From Comamonas sp. SCN 67-35 (GTDB taxonomy: Bacteria > Pseudomonadota > Gammaproteobacteria > Burkholderiales > Burkholderiaceae_C): a stretch of DNA of 64,000 nt. The position numbers were made by a program, and so were the translations under genes. The stretch spans positions 1 through 64,000 of the forward strand of contig MEFV01000006.1 in NCBI GenBank assembly GCA_001725255.1, written 5' to 3'. Under the pieces are notes generated by a model. It worked only from the letters and a program-made list of their open reading frames with translations. It did no database searches and was not told the DNA's origin. Of this stretch, positions 1 through 8,067 are shown piece after piece (position 1 is the stretch's first letter; the number at the start of each line of letters is the position of its first letter).

Positions 1-86
1 ATTCATCTCGGACTCCTTTCGTTTGAAGACCTGATCCCCACGCCAATGAAGACCAGTGCGCATTTGTCGCGCAAACAAACGGGGGA

Positions 87-144
87 GTCCATCCCATCAA
101 TCAAGCGTACGCGCTACGCGCGCCGCTGATTTCGAGCGTTGGGC
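87..144 (+). repeat. attC-like integron recombination site
   Basis: The site has the full architecture of a short attC. R'' is GTCCATC (87-93, one base off RYYYAAC), followed by a 5-nt spacer. L'' is AATCA-A-GCG (99-107) with one unpaired A at 104. A GC-rich variable loop comes next, then L' CGCTGATT (124-131), a 6-nt spacer (132-137) and R' GTTGGGC (138-144), a perfect GTTRRRY core. L'' and L' pair over 8 bp with the extrahelical base on the side expected for attC. The 58-bp length is near the family minimum. It would close a cassette lying mostly upstream of the window. No intI or attI is visible here. Confidence 0.55.
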
Positions 145-184
145 ATCAAACCGCCATTGGCCTGGCGTTAATTCGGAGACAACC

Positions 185-604
185 ATGTCACATGAAATCG
201 CCGCAATCACTCGCGTCGTCAATGCCTTTGCCGAGGCTTGGAATCGCCACGACATGAATGCGTTCGCTGAACTGTTTGCGCAAGATGCCGAGTTCGTCAA
301 TGTTGTCGGCATCTGGTGGAAGGGGCAACCAGAGATAAAGGCGGCGCATGAGTTCACGCATCAAACAATGTTCAAGAACAGCCGACTGAGCCTTCAGGAG
401 GTCTCAGTGCGCCTTCCCGCGCCGGAAATTGCAATCTCGCGGTGCCGCTGGACATTGGAAGGTCACGTGTCGCCCGAAGGCGACGCACTGCCAGCACGTC
501 ACGGCATCTTGGTCAACACCTTGCGGAAGATCGACGGCGCGTGGCGCATCATCGACTCGCAGAACACAGACATCGTCGAAGGCGTTTTGTCCAGGCCTCA
601 ATAG
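185..604 (+). CDS. SnoaL/NTF2-like (SgcJ/EcaC-type) small protein
   Basis: The 139-residue protein has the pattern of the NTF2-like superfamily used by SgcJ/EcaC-type and DUF4440 proteins: an N-terminal helix (VVNAFAEAWNRHDMNAFAEL), an acidic turn (AQDAEFVNVVG), then alternating strands ending in WRIIDSQNTDI. Such folds bind small molecules, but nothing here fixes a substrate. The start is set by GGAGA at 174-178, about 6 nt before ATG; an in-frame ATG at 56 would run through the attC-like site. The gene sits alone between two attC-like sites and has lower GC than its neighbours, which fits an integron cassette gene. Family fairly sure, function unknown. Confidence 0.7.
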   Translation: MSHEIAAITRVVNAFAEAWNRHDMNAFAELFAQDAEFVNVVGIWWKGQPEIKAAHEFTHQTMFKNSRLSLQEVSVRLPAPEIAISRCRWTLEGHVSPEGDALPARHGILVNTLRKIDGAWRIIDSQNTDIVEGVLSRPQ

Positions 605-618
605 CTACGGGTGCCGAT

Positions 619-692
619 GGTTAACATGCTTGAGGGTTCGCATTTGCTAGATGCCCAGCTGAGCCAGGTGCTGCCTGATTCCGACGTTAAGC
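619..692 (+). repeat. possible second attC-like site
   Basis: A perfect GTTRRRY core, GTTAAGC, lies at 686-692. GGTTAAC at 619-625 matches the complement of that core at 6 of 7 positions. The inner L''/L' pairing (about 630-636 against 674-680) is weak, so the call is tentative. If real, recombination after G138 and G686 would define a 548-bp cassette carrying only the SnoaL-like gene. Confidence 0.3.
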
Positions 693-714
693 CACATAGG
701 ACACTGCACCATCC

Positions 715-2049
715 ATGAAGCGTATCAAGGTAACATTTCTCGCCATCCTGCTGCTGCTCACCGCGCTCTGGCTGGCGGCCGACACGCTGATGCCGGTGCC
801 GTTCACCTACTTCACATTCCGCGCGGTGTTCATGCAATACAGCGGCGTGATCGGCATCGGCCTGATGAGCATCGCCATGCTGCTGGCCTTGCGTCCGAAA
901 CGGCTGGAACCGCATCTGGACGGCCTGGACAAGATGTACCGCCTGCACAAGTGGCTGGGCATCACCGCCCTGGCGGTTTCCGTCGTTCACTGGTGGTGGG
1001 GGCAAGGCACCAAATGGATGGTGGGCTGGGGATGGCTGGCGAAGCCCACGGGTGAACCGAATGCGGGGGGCACCCTCGGCACCATCGAAGGCTGGCTGCG
1101 CAGCCAGCGGGGGTTGGCCGAATCGGTCGGCGAATGGGCGTTCTACGCCGCCGCCGTGCTGATCGTGCTGGCCCTGGTCAAGCGCTTCCCCTACCACTGG
1201 TTCGTCAAAACCCACAAGTTGCTGGCGCTCGCCTACCTGGCCCTGGCCTATCACTCCATTGCGCTCACCGAGATGGATTACTGGACGCAGCCGGTCGGCT
1301 GGGTGCTGGCGGCCTTGCTGGCGGGCGGCAGCGCGGCGGCGTTGCTGACCCTGGCCGGCCGGATCGGCGCCAGCCGCAAGGTTCAGGGCCGCATCGCGGC
1401 TCTGACCGACTTTCCCGCGCTGCGCATCCTTGAAACCGCCATCGTGCTGGAACACGGCTGGCGCGGCCACGCCGCTGGCCAGTTCGCCTTCGTCACCGCC
1501 GACAGGGTCGAAGGCGCACATCCCTACACCATCGCCTCGGCCTGGAACCCGGCTGACCGTCGGCTTGTCTTCATCACCAAGGCGCTGGGCGACCACACCA
1601 GCCGCCTGCGAGAGCATTTGAAAATCGGCATGCCGGTGACGGTGGAAGGCCCTTACGGCTGCTTCGACTTCGAGGATGCGCAGCCGCGCCAGATCTGGGT
1701 TGGCGCGGGCATTGGCATCACGCCCTTTATTGCCCGCCTCAAGTCCCGGGCCGCAACGCCGGAGGCGAAGGCGATCGACCTCTTTCATCCGACGTCCGAG
1801 TTCGACCGCAATGCCATCGATCTTCTCACCGAGGACGCAGCGGCGGGCGACGCACGCCTGCATCTGCTGATCGGCGACAAGGATGGGCGCCTGAATGGCG
1901 AACGTATCCGCGCGGCCGTGCCGCAATGGCAATCGGCCAGCATCTGGTTCTGCGGCCCGGCGGGGTTTGGTCAGTCGCTGCGCGAGGATTTTCTCGCCCA
2001 TGGCCTGCCGCCTGATCGATTCCATCAGGAGCTGTTTCAGATGCGCTGA
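715..2049 (+). CDS. Ferric-reductase-like flavocytochrome with FAD/NAD module
   Basis: The 444-residue inner-membrane oxidoreductase starts with hydrophobic helices (residues about 5-60, 80-95, 140-155, 165-180, 190-215) that carry four histidines (H78, H92, H167, H180) suited to haem ligation, as in the ferric reductase transmembrane domain. The soluble half is of ferredoxin-NADP reductase type: HPYTIAS (269-275) for FAD, GPYGCF, the nucleotide-binding WVGAGIGITPF and a C-terminal IWFCGPAGFG. It would pass electrons from NAD(P)H through FAD and haem across the membrane. The acceptor (metal, oxygen or a partner) is not visible. Its start lies 22 nt after the second attC-like core, so it may be the first gene beyond the cassette or a large cassette gene. 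Confidence 0.8.
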   Translation: MKRIKVTFLAILLLLTALWLAADTLMPVPFTYFTFRAVFMQYSGVIGIGLMSIAMLLALRPKRLEPHLDGLDKMYRLHKWLGITALAVSVVHWWWGQGTKWMVGWGWLAKPTGEPNAGGTLGTIEGWLRSQRGLAESVGEWAFYAAAVLIVLALVKRFPYHWFVKTHKLLALAYLALAYHSIALTEMDYWTQPVGWVLAALLAGGSAAALLTLAGRIGASRKVQGRIAALTDFPALRILETAIVLEHGWRGHAAGQFAFVTADRVEGAHPYTIASAWNPADRRLVFITKALGDHTSRLREHLKIGMPVTVEGPYGCFDFEDAQPRQIWVGAGIGITPFIARLKSRAATPEAKAIDLFHPTSEFDRNAIDLLTEDAAAGDARLHLLIGDKDGRLNGERIRAAVPQWQSASIWFCGPAGFGQSLREDFLAHGLPPDRFHQELFQMR

Positions 2050-2197
2050 GGGCAGCCTCGATACAGTCTGTTCAAGCGCTGCGCCCGATGGGGTGGAATT
2101 CATCGATGGCCTGTTCGGTGACCCCATCAGCGCGTTTCGGATCTAGCGCAGGCCCTGAGGGCTCGGTGCAGGATGGCGGCTGGCAACTCAAACGGGC

Positions 2198-3307
2198 TCA
2201 AGGCGCGACCTGGGTCACGACCGGGGCCTGCTGCGTGGGCAGTTGCACCGACTCCACCGGCTCGGCCAGCCAGCGGTCCATGAGGCCCGCCCCCACCCAC
2301 ATGCCGGCAAGCGCCAGCCAGGCGGTGAGCGCGAAGATCGAGCCGCCCGTCATGCCCGCGCCCACGGCGCAGCCGCCCGCCAGCATGCTGCCAAAGCCCA
2401 TGGCGATCGCGCCCAGCACGTAACGCGCCATGCTGTAGCCGTCCTTGAAGCCCTCCACCTTGAATTCGCGGCCCGCGAGCGCGCCCAGGAGGGACCCGGC
2501 GAACACCGCGGGCAGCATGCCGGCATCGAAGCCGAAAGGCGTCTTCGCGTCGGTCAGCACGCGCATCAACCACTCCGCCGACGGGCCGCTGAACGTCACC
2601 CCCTGCGTCTGCACCACATCGAAGCTCGCGCGCGAGACGGCGTAGCTGAACCACCACGCGAGCGCCACCGCCAGCCCCGTGCCGACGCCGCCCACCCACA
2701 TCCACAGGCGATTTCCGCTGCGCAGCGAGAAGAAGACCGCCACCGACAGCCACACGAGGCCAAGCACCAGGCCATCCCAGGTGCCCCAGCCGACGGCCTT
2801 GAGCAGATGGCGCGCGTCCCCTCCTTCGATGGTCCACCAGCCTGAGATGAGATTGCGCAGCGGCGCCAGGCTGCCCGAGAGCGCCGCCTGCGCCGTCACG
2901 GCAAAGACCAGCCCCGAGAGCAGCGCGCGCAGGTTGCCGTTGGCCGAGAGCACGAGCAGGCGGCTGGCGCAGCCGCGCGTCATGATCATGCCGGCGCCGA
3001 AGATGAGCCCGCCCACCAGCGCGCCCGACAGGCTGCCGCGGCTTGCCAGCTGGCGCGCGCCGCTCACGTCGAGTCCGCCGAGGAGGATCAGCGCCTGCAC
3101 CGCCACTACGGCCGAGGAAAACGCCAGCAGCCACACCGAGAGCTTCTCGCCGAACTTGCCGTGCCAGAATTCGATCACCGCGGCGCGCAGGCAAAAGCGC
3201 GAGCGCTGGGCAAAGAAGCCGAAGAGCAGGCCCACGACCGCGCCCGCGCCCAGCAGTACCCTGGCCGTACCGTAGTGGTCGACGAGAGAGGTCAGTGGAT
3301 CGGCCAT
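2198..3307 (-). CDS. YeeE/YedE family sulfur-compound transporter
   Basis: The 369-residue polytopic membrane protein belongs to the Sulf_transp (YeeE/YedE, TsuA) family, whose studied member imports thiosulfate. The family's cysteine sites are present: RSRFC (C39), MTRGCASR (C113) and LAGGCAVGAG (C313), each in a glycine-rich re-entrant context. The length matches the fused two-repeat form. I chose the ATG at 3307 because the hydrophobic N-terminus begins right after it; the longer reading adds 65 charged residues. No TusA/YeeD partner follows, and the gene ends convergent to the ferric-reductase gene. It is divergent from the histidine kinase, with which it may share a control region. Substrate is inferred from the family. 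Confidence 0.85.
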   Translation of the reverse strand: MADPLTSLVDHYGTARVLLGAGAVVGLLFGFFAQRSRFCLRAAVIEFWHGKFGEKLSVWLLAFSSAVVAVQALILLGGLDVSGARQLASRGSLSGALVGGLIFGAGMIMTRGCASRLLVLSANGNLRALLSGLVFAVTAQAALSGSLAPLRNLISGWWTIEGGDARHLLKAVGWGTWDGLVLGLVWLSVAVFFSLRSGNRLWMWVGGVGTGLAVALAWWFSYAVSRASFDVVQTQGVTFSGPSAEWLMRVLTDAKTPFGFDAGMLPAVFAGSLLGALAGREFKVEGFKDGYSMARYVLGAIAMGFGSMLAGGCAVGAGMTGGSIFALTAWLALAGMWVGAGLMDRWLAEPVESVQLPTQQAPVVTQVAP

Positions 3308-3348
3308 GGTTCGTGTGCCCTCATCGCGCCGCTGCCGCAAAGTAATTC

Positions 3349-3364
3349 TGTATCTACTTATACA
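3349..3364. promoter_or_regulatory. Inverted repeat in divergent control region
   Basis: TGTAT, six bases, ATACA lies midway between the divergent sulfur transporter and kinase starts, in the only AT-rich part of the 110-bp gap. It could be an operator or part of overlapping promoters. The binding protein is unknown. Confidence 0.25.
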
Positions 3365-3417
3365 CCCAGAACCGCCCCACCCGGCTCTACACTGTCGCCC
3401 ATTGCACACCGACGGCC

Positions 3418-5619
3418 ATGAACCTTCCCGACTTGTCCTTTCTGTCGCGCAATGAGGCGCCCCGCGATCCGGCGCCCGCGCGCCGCGATGCCGCAGCGGC
3501 ACCCGCAGGTGCCGCGCACGGGCCTGACGAGAACCACGGCGGCGGCGAAGGGCGGCGCGCCAAGGGGCCGCAGGCCGAGCTGATCGAGCAGTTGCGCGCG
3601 GCCCAGCGCGAGCTGCAGATACAGAACCAGGAGCTGCTCTACAGCCAGCAGGCGGCGGAAAGCGCCTCCGAGCGCTTCGAGGCGCTTTTTGCCAGCGTGC
3701 CCTTGTCCCTCATGGTGCTCGACGAGCACGACATGGTGGTCCAGGCCAACGCCATGGCGCACCGCTCGTTCCAGCCCACCGAGTTCGATCGTCCGCTGAC
3801 CTCGCTCATGCCCTTCGTGAGCGACAGCGATGCCGACCGCGTGCACCGCGCCTTCGCCAGCGCCCGCGTGCACGGGCGCAGCGACACCTCCGAGGTGGTG
3901 TTCCAGATCGGCAGCAATCGGCGCATGACGAGCGACCTGCACATCGCCTACATCGAGACGCAGCAGGGCAGCGGCACGCCGCTGCGCCAGTTTCTGTGCG
4001 CCGTCATCGACCAGGGGCCGCTGCTGGCCGAACGCCAGACGCTGCAGCAACGCAACGAGCAGCTGCACGCGGGCGAGCGGCGGCTGGAGGCCGTGATCAA
4101 CTCGGCGCTGGACGCCATCGTCTGCGTCGACCAGCACCAGCGCATCACCGTGTTCAACCCCACGGCGGCGGCGCTGTTTCAGTGCCCGACGCGCGATGCG
4201 CTGGGCAGCCCGCTCTCGCGCTTCTTCCCTGATCTGGAGCGCGCCCCGGCCTACGCGCAGCTGACCACGCAGGTGGCGATGGGCGAGATGCATGCGCGCA
4301 CGGCCACGGGCCGACTGCTGGCCGTGGAGGTGAACATGGCCTTCGAGCACCACGAGGGCAACCTCACGACCACGGTGTTCGCGCGCGACCTCACCGCGCG
4401 CAAGAGGGCCGAGAAACGCCGCCAGGAGCTGGAGGTGCAGCTGCGCGAGTCGCAGAAGATGCAGGCCGTGGGCACGATGGCGGGCGGCATCGCGCACGAT
4501 TTCAACAACATCCTGCACGCCATTCTGGGCAACGTCGAGCTGGCCAAGGCGGACGCGGCCACCCCCGACACCGACGCGCGCGTGCTGGAGAGCCTGCGCG
4601 AGATCGACAAGGCGGCGCGCCGCGCACGCGACCTGGTGCGCCAGATCCTCGCCTTCAGCCGCGACGAAGCGCGCCAGCGCCACGCGGTGCAGCTCACCGA
4701 CCTGATGCGCGAAACCGAGCGGCTGGTGCGCGTCACGCTGCCGAAGAACATCCTGTTCGAGGTGCACACGCCCGCGCGGCTGCCCCTCATCCTGGCCGAC
4801 GCCACGCAGGTGGAGCAGGCGCTGCTGAACCTGTGCACCAATGCCGTGCAGGCGCTGGGCACGCGCCTCGGGCAGGTGCGCATGCGGGCGCAGGTGCTGC
4901 GGCTCGAACCCCAATTGCGCGAGCGCCTGCATCTGTCCGAGGCGACGTGCGTGGCGCTGGACGTGGCCGACGACGGCCCGGGCATGGATGCGCAGACCCG
5001 CGCGCGGATCTTCGAACCCTTTTTCACCACCAAGCCCGTCGGCCAGGGCACGGGGCTGGGCCTGCCCGTGGTGCACGGCGTCATGCGCACGCACGGCGGC
5101 GCCATCGACGTGCGCAGCGCACCGGGCAAGGGCTGTTGCTTCACGCTGTACTTTCCGCTGGCCGACGTCGACGCCGAGCCGCAAGACCTCAGCAGGCCCG
5201 CCCCGCTGCTGTCCGCCGCGGAGATGGCCGCGCCCGCCGATGCGCGCAAGCCCTGCGTGATGTATGTCGACGACGACGAAGCGCTGGTGTTTCTGGTGCA
5301 GCGCCTGCTCGGGCGGCGCTCGTGCGAGGTGTGCGGCTTCACCGACCCGCAGGCCGCGCTCGCGGCCCTGGCTCGCCAGCCGGATCGCTACGACCTGGTG
5401 ATCACGGACTACAACATGCCCTCCTTCTCCGGGGTGCAGCTGCTGCGCGCCGCGCGCGCGATCCGTGCCGACCTGCCCGTGGCGCTGGCCTCGGGCTACA
5501 TCACCGCGGAGATCGAGCAGGCCGCCCTTGATGAAGGCGCCCGCGCGCTCATCCACAAGCCCAACGACGTGCAGGAACTGTGCCGGACCGTGGACCGGCT
5601 GCTCCATGGCGGCGACTGA
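3418..5619 (+). CDS. PAS-PAS hybrid histidine kinase with C-terminal receiver
   Basis: The 733-residue protein has a low-complexity Ala/Pro-rich start (1-50), a short coiled coil (about 52-85) and two PAS-like domains (about 85-200 and 220-325). A HisKA helix follows with phosphoacceptor H360 in GGIAHDFNN, then an HATPase_c domain with the N box NLCTNAVQAL (471-480), G1 DDGPGMD and G2 GQGTGLGLP. The C-terminal receiver domain has acidic residues VDDD (617-620) and probable acceptor D664 in ITDYNMP. There are no transmembrane helices, so it should be cytosolic and sense through PAS. It has no separate response regulator next to it. Transcription divergent from the sulfur transporter suggests, but does not show, a link to sulfur compounds. 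Confidence 0.88.
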   Translation: MNLPDLSFLSRNEAPRDPAPARRDAAAAPAGAAHGPDENHGGGEGRRAKGPQAELIEQLRAAQRELQIQNQELLYSQQAAESASERFEALFASVPLSLMVLDEHDMVVQANAMAHRSFQPTEFDRPLTSLMPFVSDSDADRVHRAFASARVHGRSDTSEVVFQIGSNRRMTSDLHIAYIETQQGSGTPLRQFLCAVIDQGPLLAERQTLQQRNEQLHAGERRLEAVINSALDAIVCVDQHQRITVFNPTAAALFQCPTRDALGSPLSRFFPDLERAPAYAQLTTQVAMGEMHARTATGRLLAVEVNMAFEHHEGNLTTTVFARDLTARKRAEKRRQELEVQLRESQKMQAVGTMAGGIAHDFNNILHAILGNVELAKADAATPDTDARVLESLREIDKAARRARDLVRQILAFSRDEARQRHAVQLTDLMRETERLVRVTLPKNILFEVHTPARLPLILADATQVEQALLNLCTNAVQALGTRLGQVRMRAQVLRLEPQLRERLHLSEATCVALDVADDGPGMDAQTRARIFEPFFTTKPVGQGTGLGLPVVHGVMRTHGGAIDVRSAPGKGCCFTLYFPLADVDAEPQDLSRPAPLLSAAEMAAPADARKPCVMYVDDDEALVFLVQRLLGRRSCEVCGFTDPQAALAALARQPDRYDLVITDYNMPSFSGVQLLRAARAIRADLPVALASGYITAEIEQAALDEGARALIHKPNDVQELCRTVDRLLHGGD

Positions 5620-6277
5620 TGCGGGGCCTGCACCACCGTGCGTGCATGAAGACGAGGACCTGCTCGTGCTCGACAAGCCCGCCGGATGGCTGTGCGTGCC
5701 CGGGCGCGGCCCGCTCAAGCAGGATGCGCTGAGCACCCGCGCGCAGCAGCGCTGGCCGGGCGCGCTCATCGTGCATCGGCTGGATCAGGCCACCTCCGGC
5801 CTGGTGCTGATGGCGCGCAGCCCGGCCATGCAGCGGCTGCTGAGCATCGCCTTCGCCCGGCGCGAAGTCGCCAAGCATTACGAAGCCGTCGTGCACGGCC
5901 TGCCGCATGCGCAGGTCAGGGCCGACGGCGACGGATGGCAGCTGATCGATGTGCCCCTGGCGGCGGACTGGCCCAACCGCCCGCGCCAGAAGGTGGACAC
6001 GATCCACGGCAAACCCAGCCAGACGCTCTGGCGCACACTCGCGCATGACGGCGCGAATGGCACCACGCGGCTTGAACTGCGGCCGCTCACGGGACGCACG
6101 CACCAGTTGCGGCTGCACCTGGCGCACATCGGCCACCCCATCGTCGGTGATGCGCTCTATTCCCCCGCCGACGCGAGCGCAAACGGCCCGCGACTGCTGC
6201 TGCACGCCTGCCGCCTGCGGCTGCGCCACCCCGGCACCGGCGCCTGGCTGCAACTGGCGTCGCCGGCACCTTTCTGA
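5606..6277 (+). CDS. RluA-family pseudouridine synthase
   Basis: The 223-residue protein has the catalytic motif HRLDQATSGLVLMAR with aspartate D60 and the conserved LTGRTHQLRLHLAHIGHPI segment of the RluA branch. It would isomerise uridine to pseudouridine in tRNA or rRNA; it is short and lacks an S4 domain, as in RluA itself and related single-domain members. The ATG at 5606 lies inside the end of the kinase gene (14-nt overlap), implying translational coupling. An earlier in-frame ATG at 5465 would put 47 unrelated residues in front. The exact target uridine cannot be told from sequence. Confidence 0.85.
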   Translation: MAATDAGPAPPCVHEDEDLLVLDKPAGWLCVPGRGPLKQDALSTRAQQRWPGALIVHRLDQATSGLVLMARSPAMQRLLSIAFARREVAKHYEAVVHGLPHAQVRADGDGWQLIDVPLAADWPNRPRQKVDTIHGKPSQTLWRTLAHDGANGTTRLELRPLTGRTHQLRLHLAHIGHPIVGDALYSPADASANGPRLLLHACRLRLRHPGTGAWLQLASPAPF

Positions 6278-6353
6278 TACTTCTGATTCAATCGCGTGCA
6301 CCCGGATGCCTGTGTACCGGGAATCTGTTTGCACCACAGGACTCTGATGCCCC

Positions 6354-7169
6354 ATGGCTTCATCTCATCTTTTCATCATCACCGGCGCTTCGCGCGGCCT
6401 GGGCCTGGCTCTGGCACGCGAGCTGCTGCAGCCCGGCCACAGCCTCGTCCTCATGGCGCGCCACGCCGACACCAGTCTGCGCGCGCCGCCGGGCGCGCGC
6501 CTGGAGCAATGGCAGCACGACCTGAGCGAGGCCGCGCCCGCCGCGCAACGCCTGGGCGAGTGGCTGGGCGCGCAGGTCGCGCGGCAGTACGCCAGCGCCA
6601 CGCTCATCAACAACGCGGGGCAGCTCGCGCACATCGCACCGCTGAGCCAATGCGCGGGCAGCGCACAGCAAGCCTCGATCGCGTCGGCGCTGCGCGTGGG
6701 CCTGGAGGCACCGATGCTGCTCACCGCGCAGTTCCTGGCGGCCACCGAGCGCTGGCCCGCGCGGCGCAAGGTGCTCAACATCTCCTCGGGGCTGGGGCGC
6801 AGGCCCATGGCCGCGCAGGCCAGCTACTGCGCCGCCAAGGCGGGGCTGGATCACTTCACGCGCTGCGTGGCGCTGGAAGAAGCGGCCAAGCCCCATGGCG
6901 CGCGCATCTGCTCGCTCGCGCCCGGCGTGATCGACACCGACATGCAGCTGCAGCTGCGCAGTGCCGATGCGGCCACGTTCCCCGACCGGGAGCGGTTTCA
7001 GAACCTGCACGCCCAGCAGCAGCTCACGAGCGCCCATGACACGGCCGCGCAGGTGCTGGCGTGGCTGCAGCGCCCGGACTTCGGCCTGGAGCCGGTGGCC
7101 GACATCCGCTCGCCCGGGACCGGCCCGAGCGGCACCGGCGCGGTCCGGGAGAAATTTGCGACACCATAG
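6354..7169 (+). CDS. Short-chain dehydrogenase/reductase
   Basis: This 271-residue classical SDR has the cofactor motif TGASRGLG (10-17), LINNAG (84-89), an active-site serine in NISSG (about 144) and Y158-x3-K162 in SYCAAKAG. It is predicted to be an NAD(P)H-dependent cytosolic oxidoreductase. The overall pattern (TGASRGLGLALA, then ...EAPMLLTAQFL) resembles the sepiapterin/benzil reductase subgroup, but the substrate is not determined. The gene stands alone, 76 nt after the pseudouridine synthase and 64 nt before a Crp/Fnr regulator, all on the same strand. Confidence 0.85.
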   Translation: MASSHLFIITGASRGLGLALARELLQPGHSLVLMARHADTSLRAPPGARLEQWQHDLSEAAPAAQRLGEWLGAQVARQYASATLINNAGQLAHIAPLSQCAGSAQQASIASALRVGLEAPMLLTAQFLAATERWPARRKVLNISSGLGRRPMAAQASYCAAKAGLDHFTRCVALEEAAKPHGARICSLAPGVIDTDMQLQLRSADAATFPDRERFQNLHAQQQLTSAHDTAAQVLAWLQRPDFGLEPVADIRSPGTGPSGTGAVREKFATP

Positions 7170-7233
7170 TGCATGATCGGGGGTTCGGGCAGCTTGCAGC
7201 AATGCCCTTGTGCAGTCACTCAAAAGACAGACC

Positions 7234-7953
7234 ATGGATGAACCCATCCTTACGATCGAAGAACGCGAAGCGATCAATTCCGGTCGCTGGTTTTCCTCGT
7301 TGTCGCCTTCGTTGCGGCACGACATTCTTCGATGCACCTACGTCAAACGCTACAAGGACGGCGCGCTGATCGCGGCGCGCGGCGACCTGCCCGAGGAATG
7401 GATCGCCTGTGCGCGCGGCGCGGTGCGCGTGAGCTCGACGTCGCTGTCGGGCAAGCAGATCACGCTCACCTACGTGGAGCCGGGCATCTGGTTCGGCGAC
7501 GTCGCGATGCTGGACGGCGACCAGCGCACGCACGATGCCTACGCGCATGGCGAGACCACCATCGTGTGCGTGGCGCGCGCGGATTTCCGCAAGATCCTCG
7601 CGCAGCACACCGAACTCTACGAGGCGCTGCTGCGCCTGCAGGCGCGGCGCATCCGCCAGCTCTTCGGCCTGGTGGAAGACCTCAACACGCTGCCGCTGCG
7701 CGCGCGCCTGGCCAAGCAGCTGCTGCACCTGGCGCGCAGCTACGGCGTCACCAGCCTCTCGCGCGAGGGCGAGGTGCGCATCGGGCTGCATCTGGCGCAG
7801 GAAGAGCTGGCGCAGCTGCTGGGCGCCTCACGCCAGCGCGTCAATCAGGAGCTCAAAACCCTGGAGCGCGAGGACGTCATCCGCATCGAGCCGGGTGGGC
7901 TGGTGCTGCGCGACCGTTCGGCGCTGCTGCAAATCACGGAAAGCATCGGCTAG
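7234..7953 (+). CDS. Crp/Fnr family transcriptional regulator
   Basis: The 239-residue protein has an N-terminal cyclic-nucleotide-binding-like beta barrel (about 20-130), a dimerisation helix (LLRLQARRIRQLFGLVEDL) and a C-terminal winged helix with recognition region LAQEELAQLLGASRQRVNQE. It has no Fnr-type N-terminal cysteine cluster, so it is unlikely to be an oxygen-sensing Fe-S Fnr. The barrel lacks an obvious cAMP-binding RxS signature. I prefer the ATG at 7234; an in-frame ATG at 7210 would add eight residues. It is followed by a terminator-like hairpin. Targets unknown. Confidence 0.85.
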   Translation: MDEPILTIEEREAINSGRWFSSLSPSLRHDILRCTYVKRYKDGALIAARGDLPEEWIACARGAVRVSSTSLSGKQITLTYVEPGIWFGDVAMLDGDQRTHDAYAHGETTIVCVARADFRKILAQHTELYEALLRLQARRIRQLFGLVEDLNTLPLRARLAKQLLHLARSYGVTSLSREGEVRIGLHLAQEELAQLLGASRQRVNQELKTLEREDVIRIEPGGLVLRDRSALLQITESIG

Positions 7954-7960
7954 CATGCAA

Positions 7961-8000
7961 TCAAAAGCGTAGCTGCCCACGCTTTTTCACCAACGATTCC
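7961..8000 (+). repeat. Dispersed 40-bp repeat, diverged copy; includes terminator-like hairpin
   Basis: The stretch shares the spacing of the dispersed family (TAGC, then about 20 bases to the second half). Within it AAAAGCGT (7963-7970), an 8-nt loop and ACGCTTTTT (7979-7987) form a hairpin with a T run that could terminate the Crp/Fnr gene. It pairs with the inverted copy at 8021-8057. Confidence 0.45.
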
Positions 8001-8017
8001 AATTATTTTATCGTTGG
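7990..8017. promoter_or_regulatory. Candidate operator: perfect 8-bp inverted repeat
   Basis: CCAACGAT (7990-7997) and ATCGTTGG (8010-8017) are perfect inverted repeats around a 12-bp AT-rich centre, 50 bp before the phosphotransferase start. The size would suit a TetR-type or similar dimeric repressor, which would be typical for an acyl-CoA dehydrogenase operon. It is also the centre of a larger imperfect palindrome (7961-8057), so it may simply be repeat structure. Confidence 0.35.
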
Positions 8018-8020
8018 ATT

Positions 8021-8057
8021 CCATTTGCTGGCATGCGCTGGCAGCTACTCTTTTTGA
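8021..8057 (-). repeat. Dispersed 40-bp repeat, inverted copy
   Basis: Read on the minus strand it gives GTAGCTGCCAGCGCATGCC, close to the copy at 22006-22047. Together with 7961-8000 it forms a roughly 98-bp palindromic unit upstream of the phosphotransferase gene. Confidence 0.5.
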
Positions 8058-8067
8058 AAGGCTGGCC

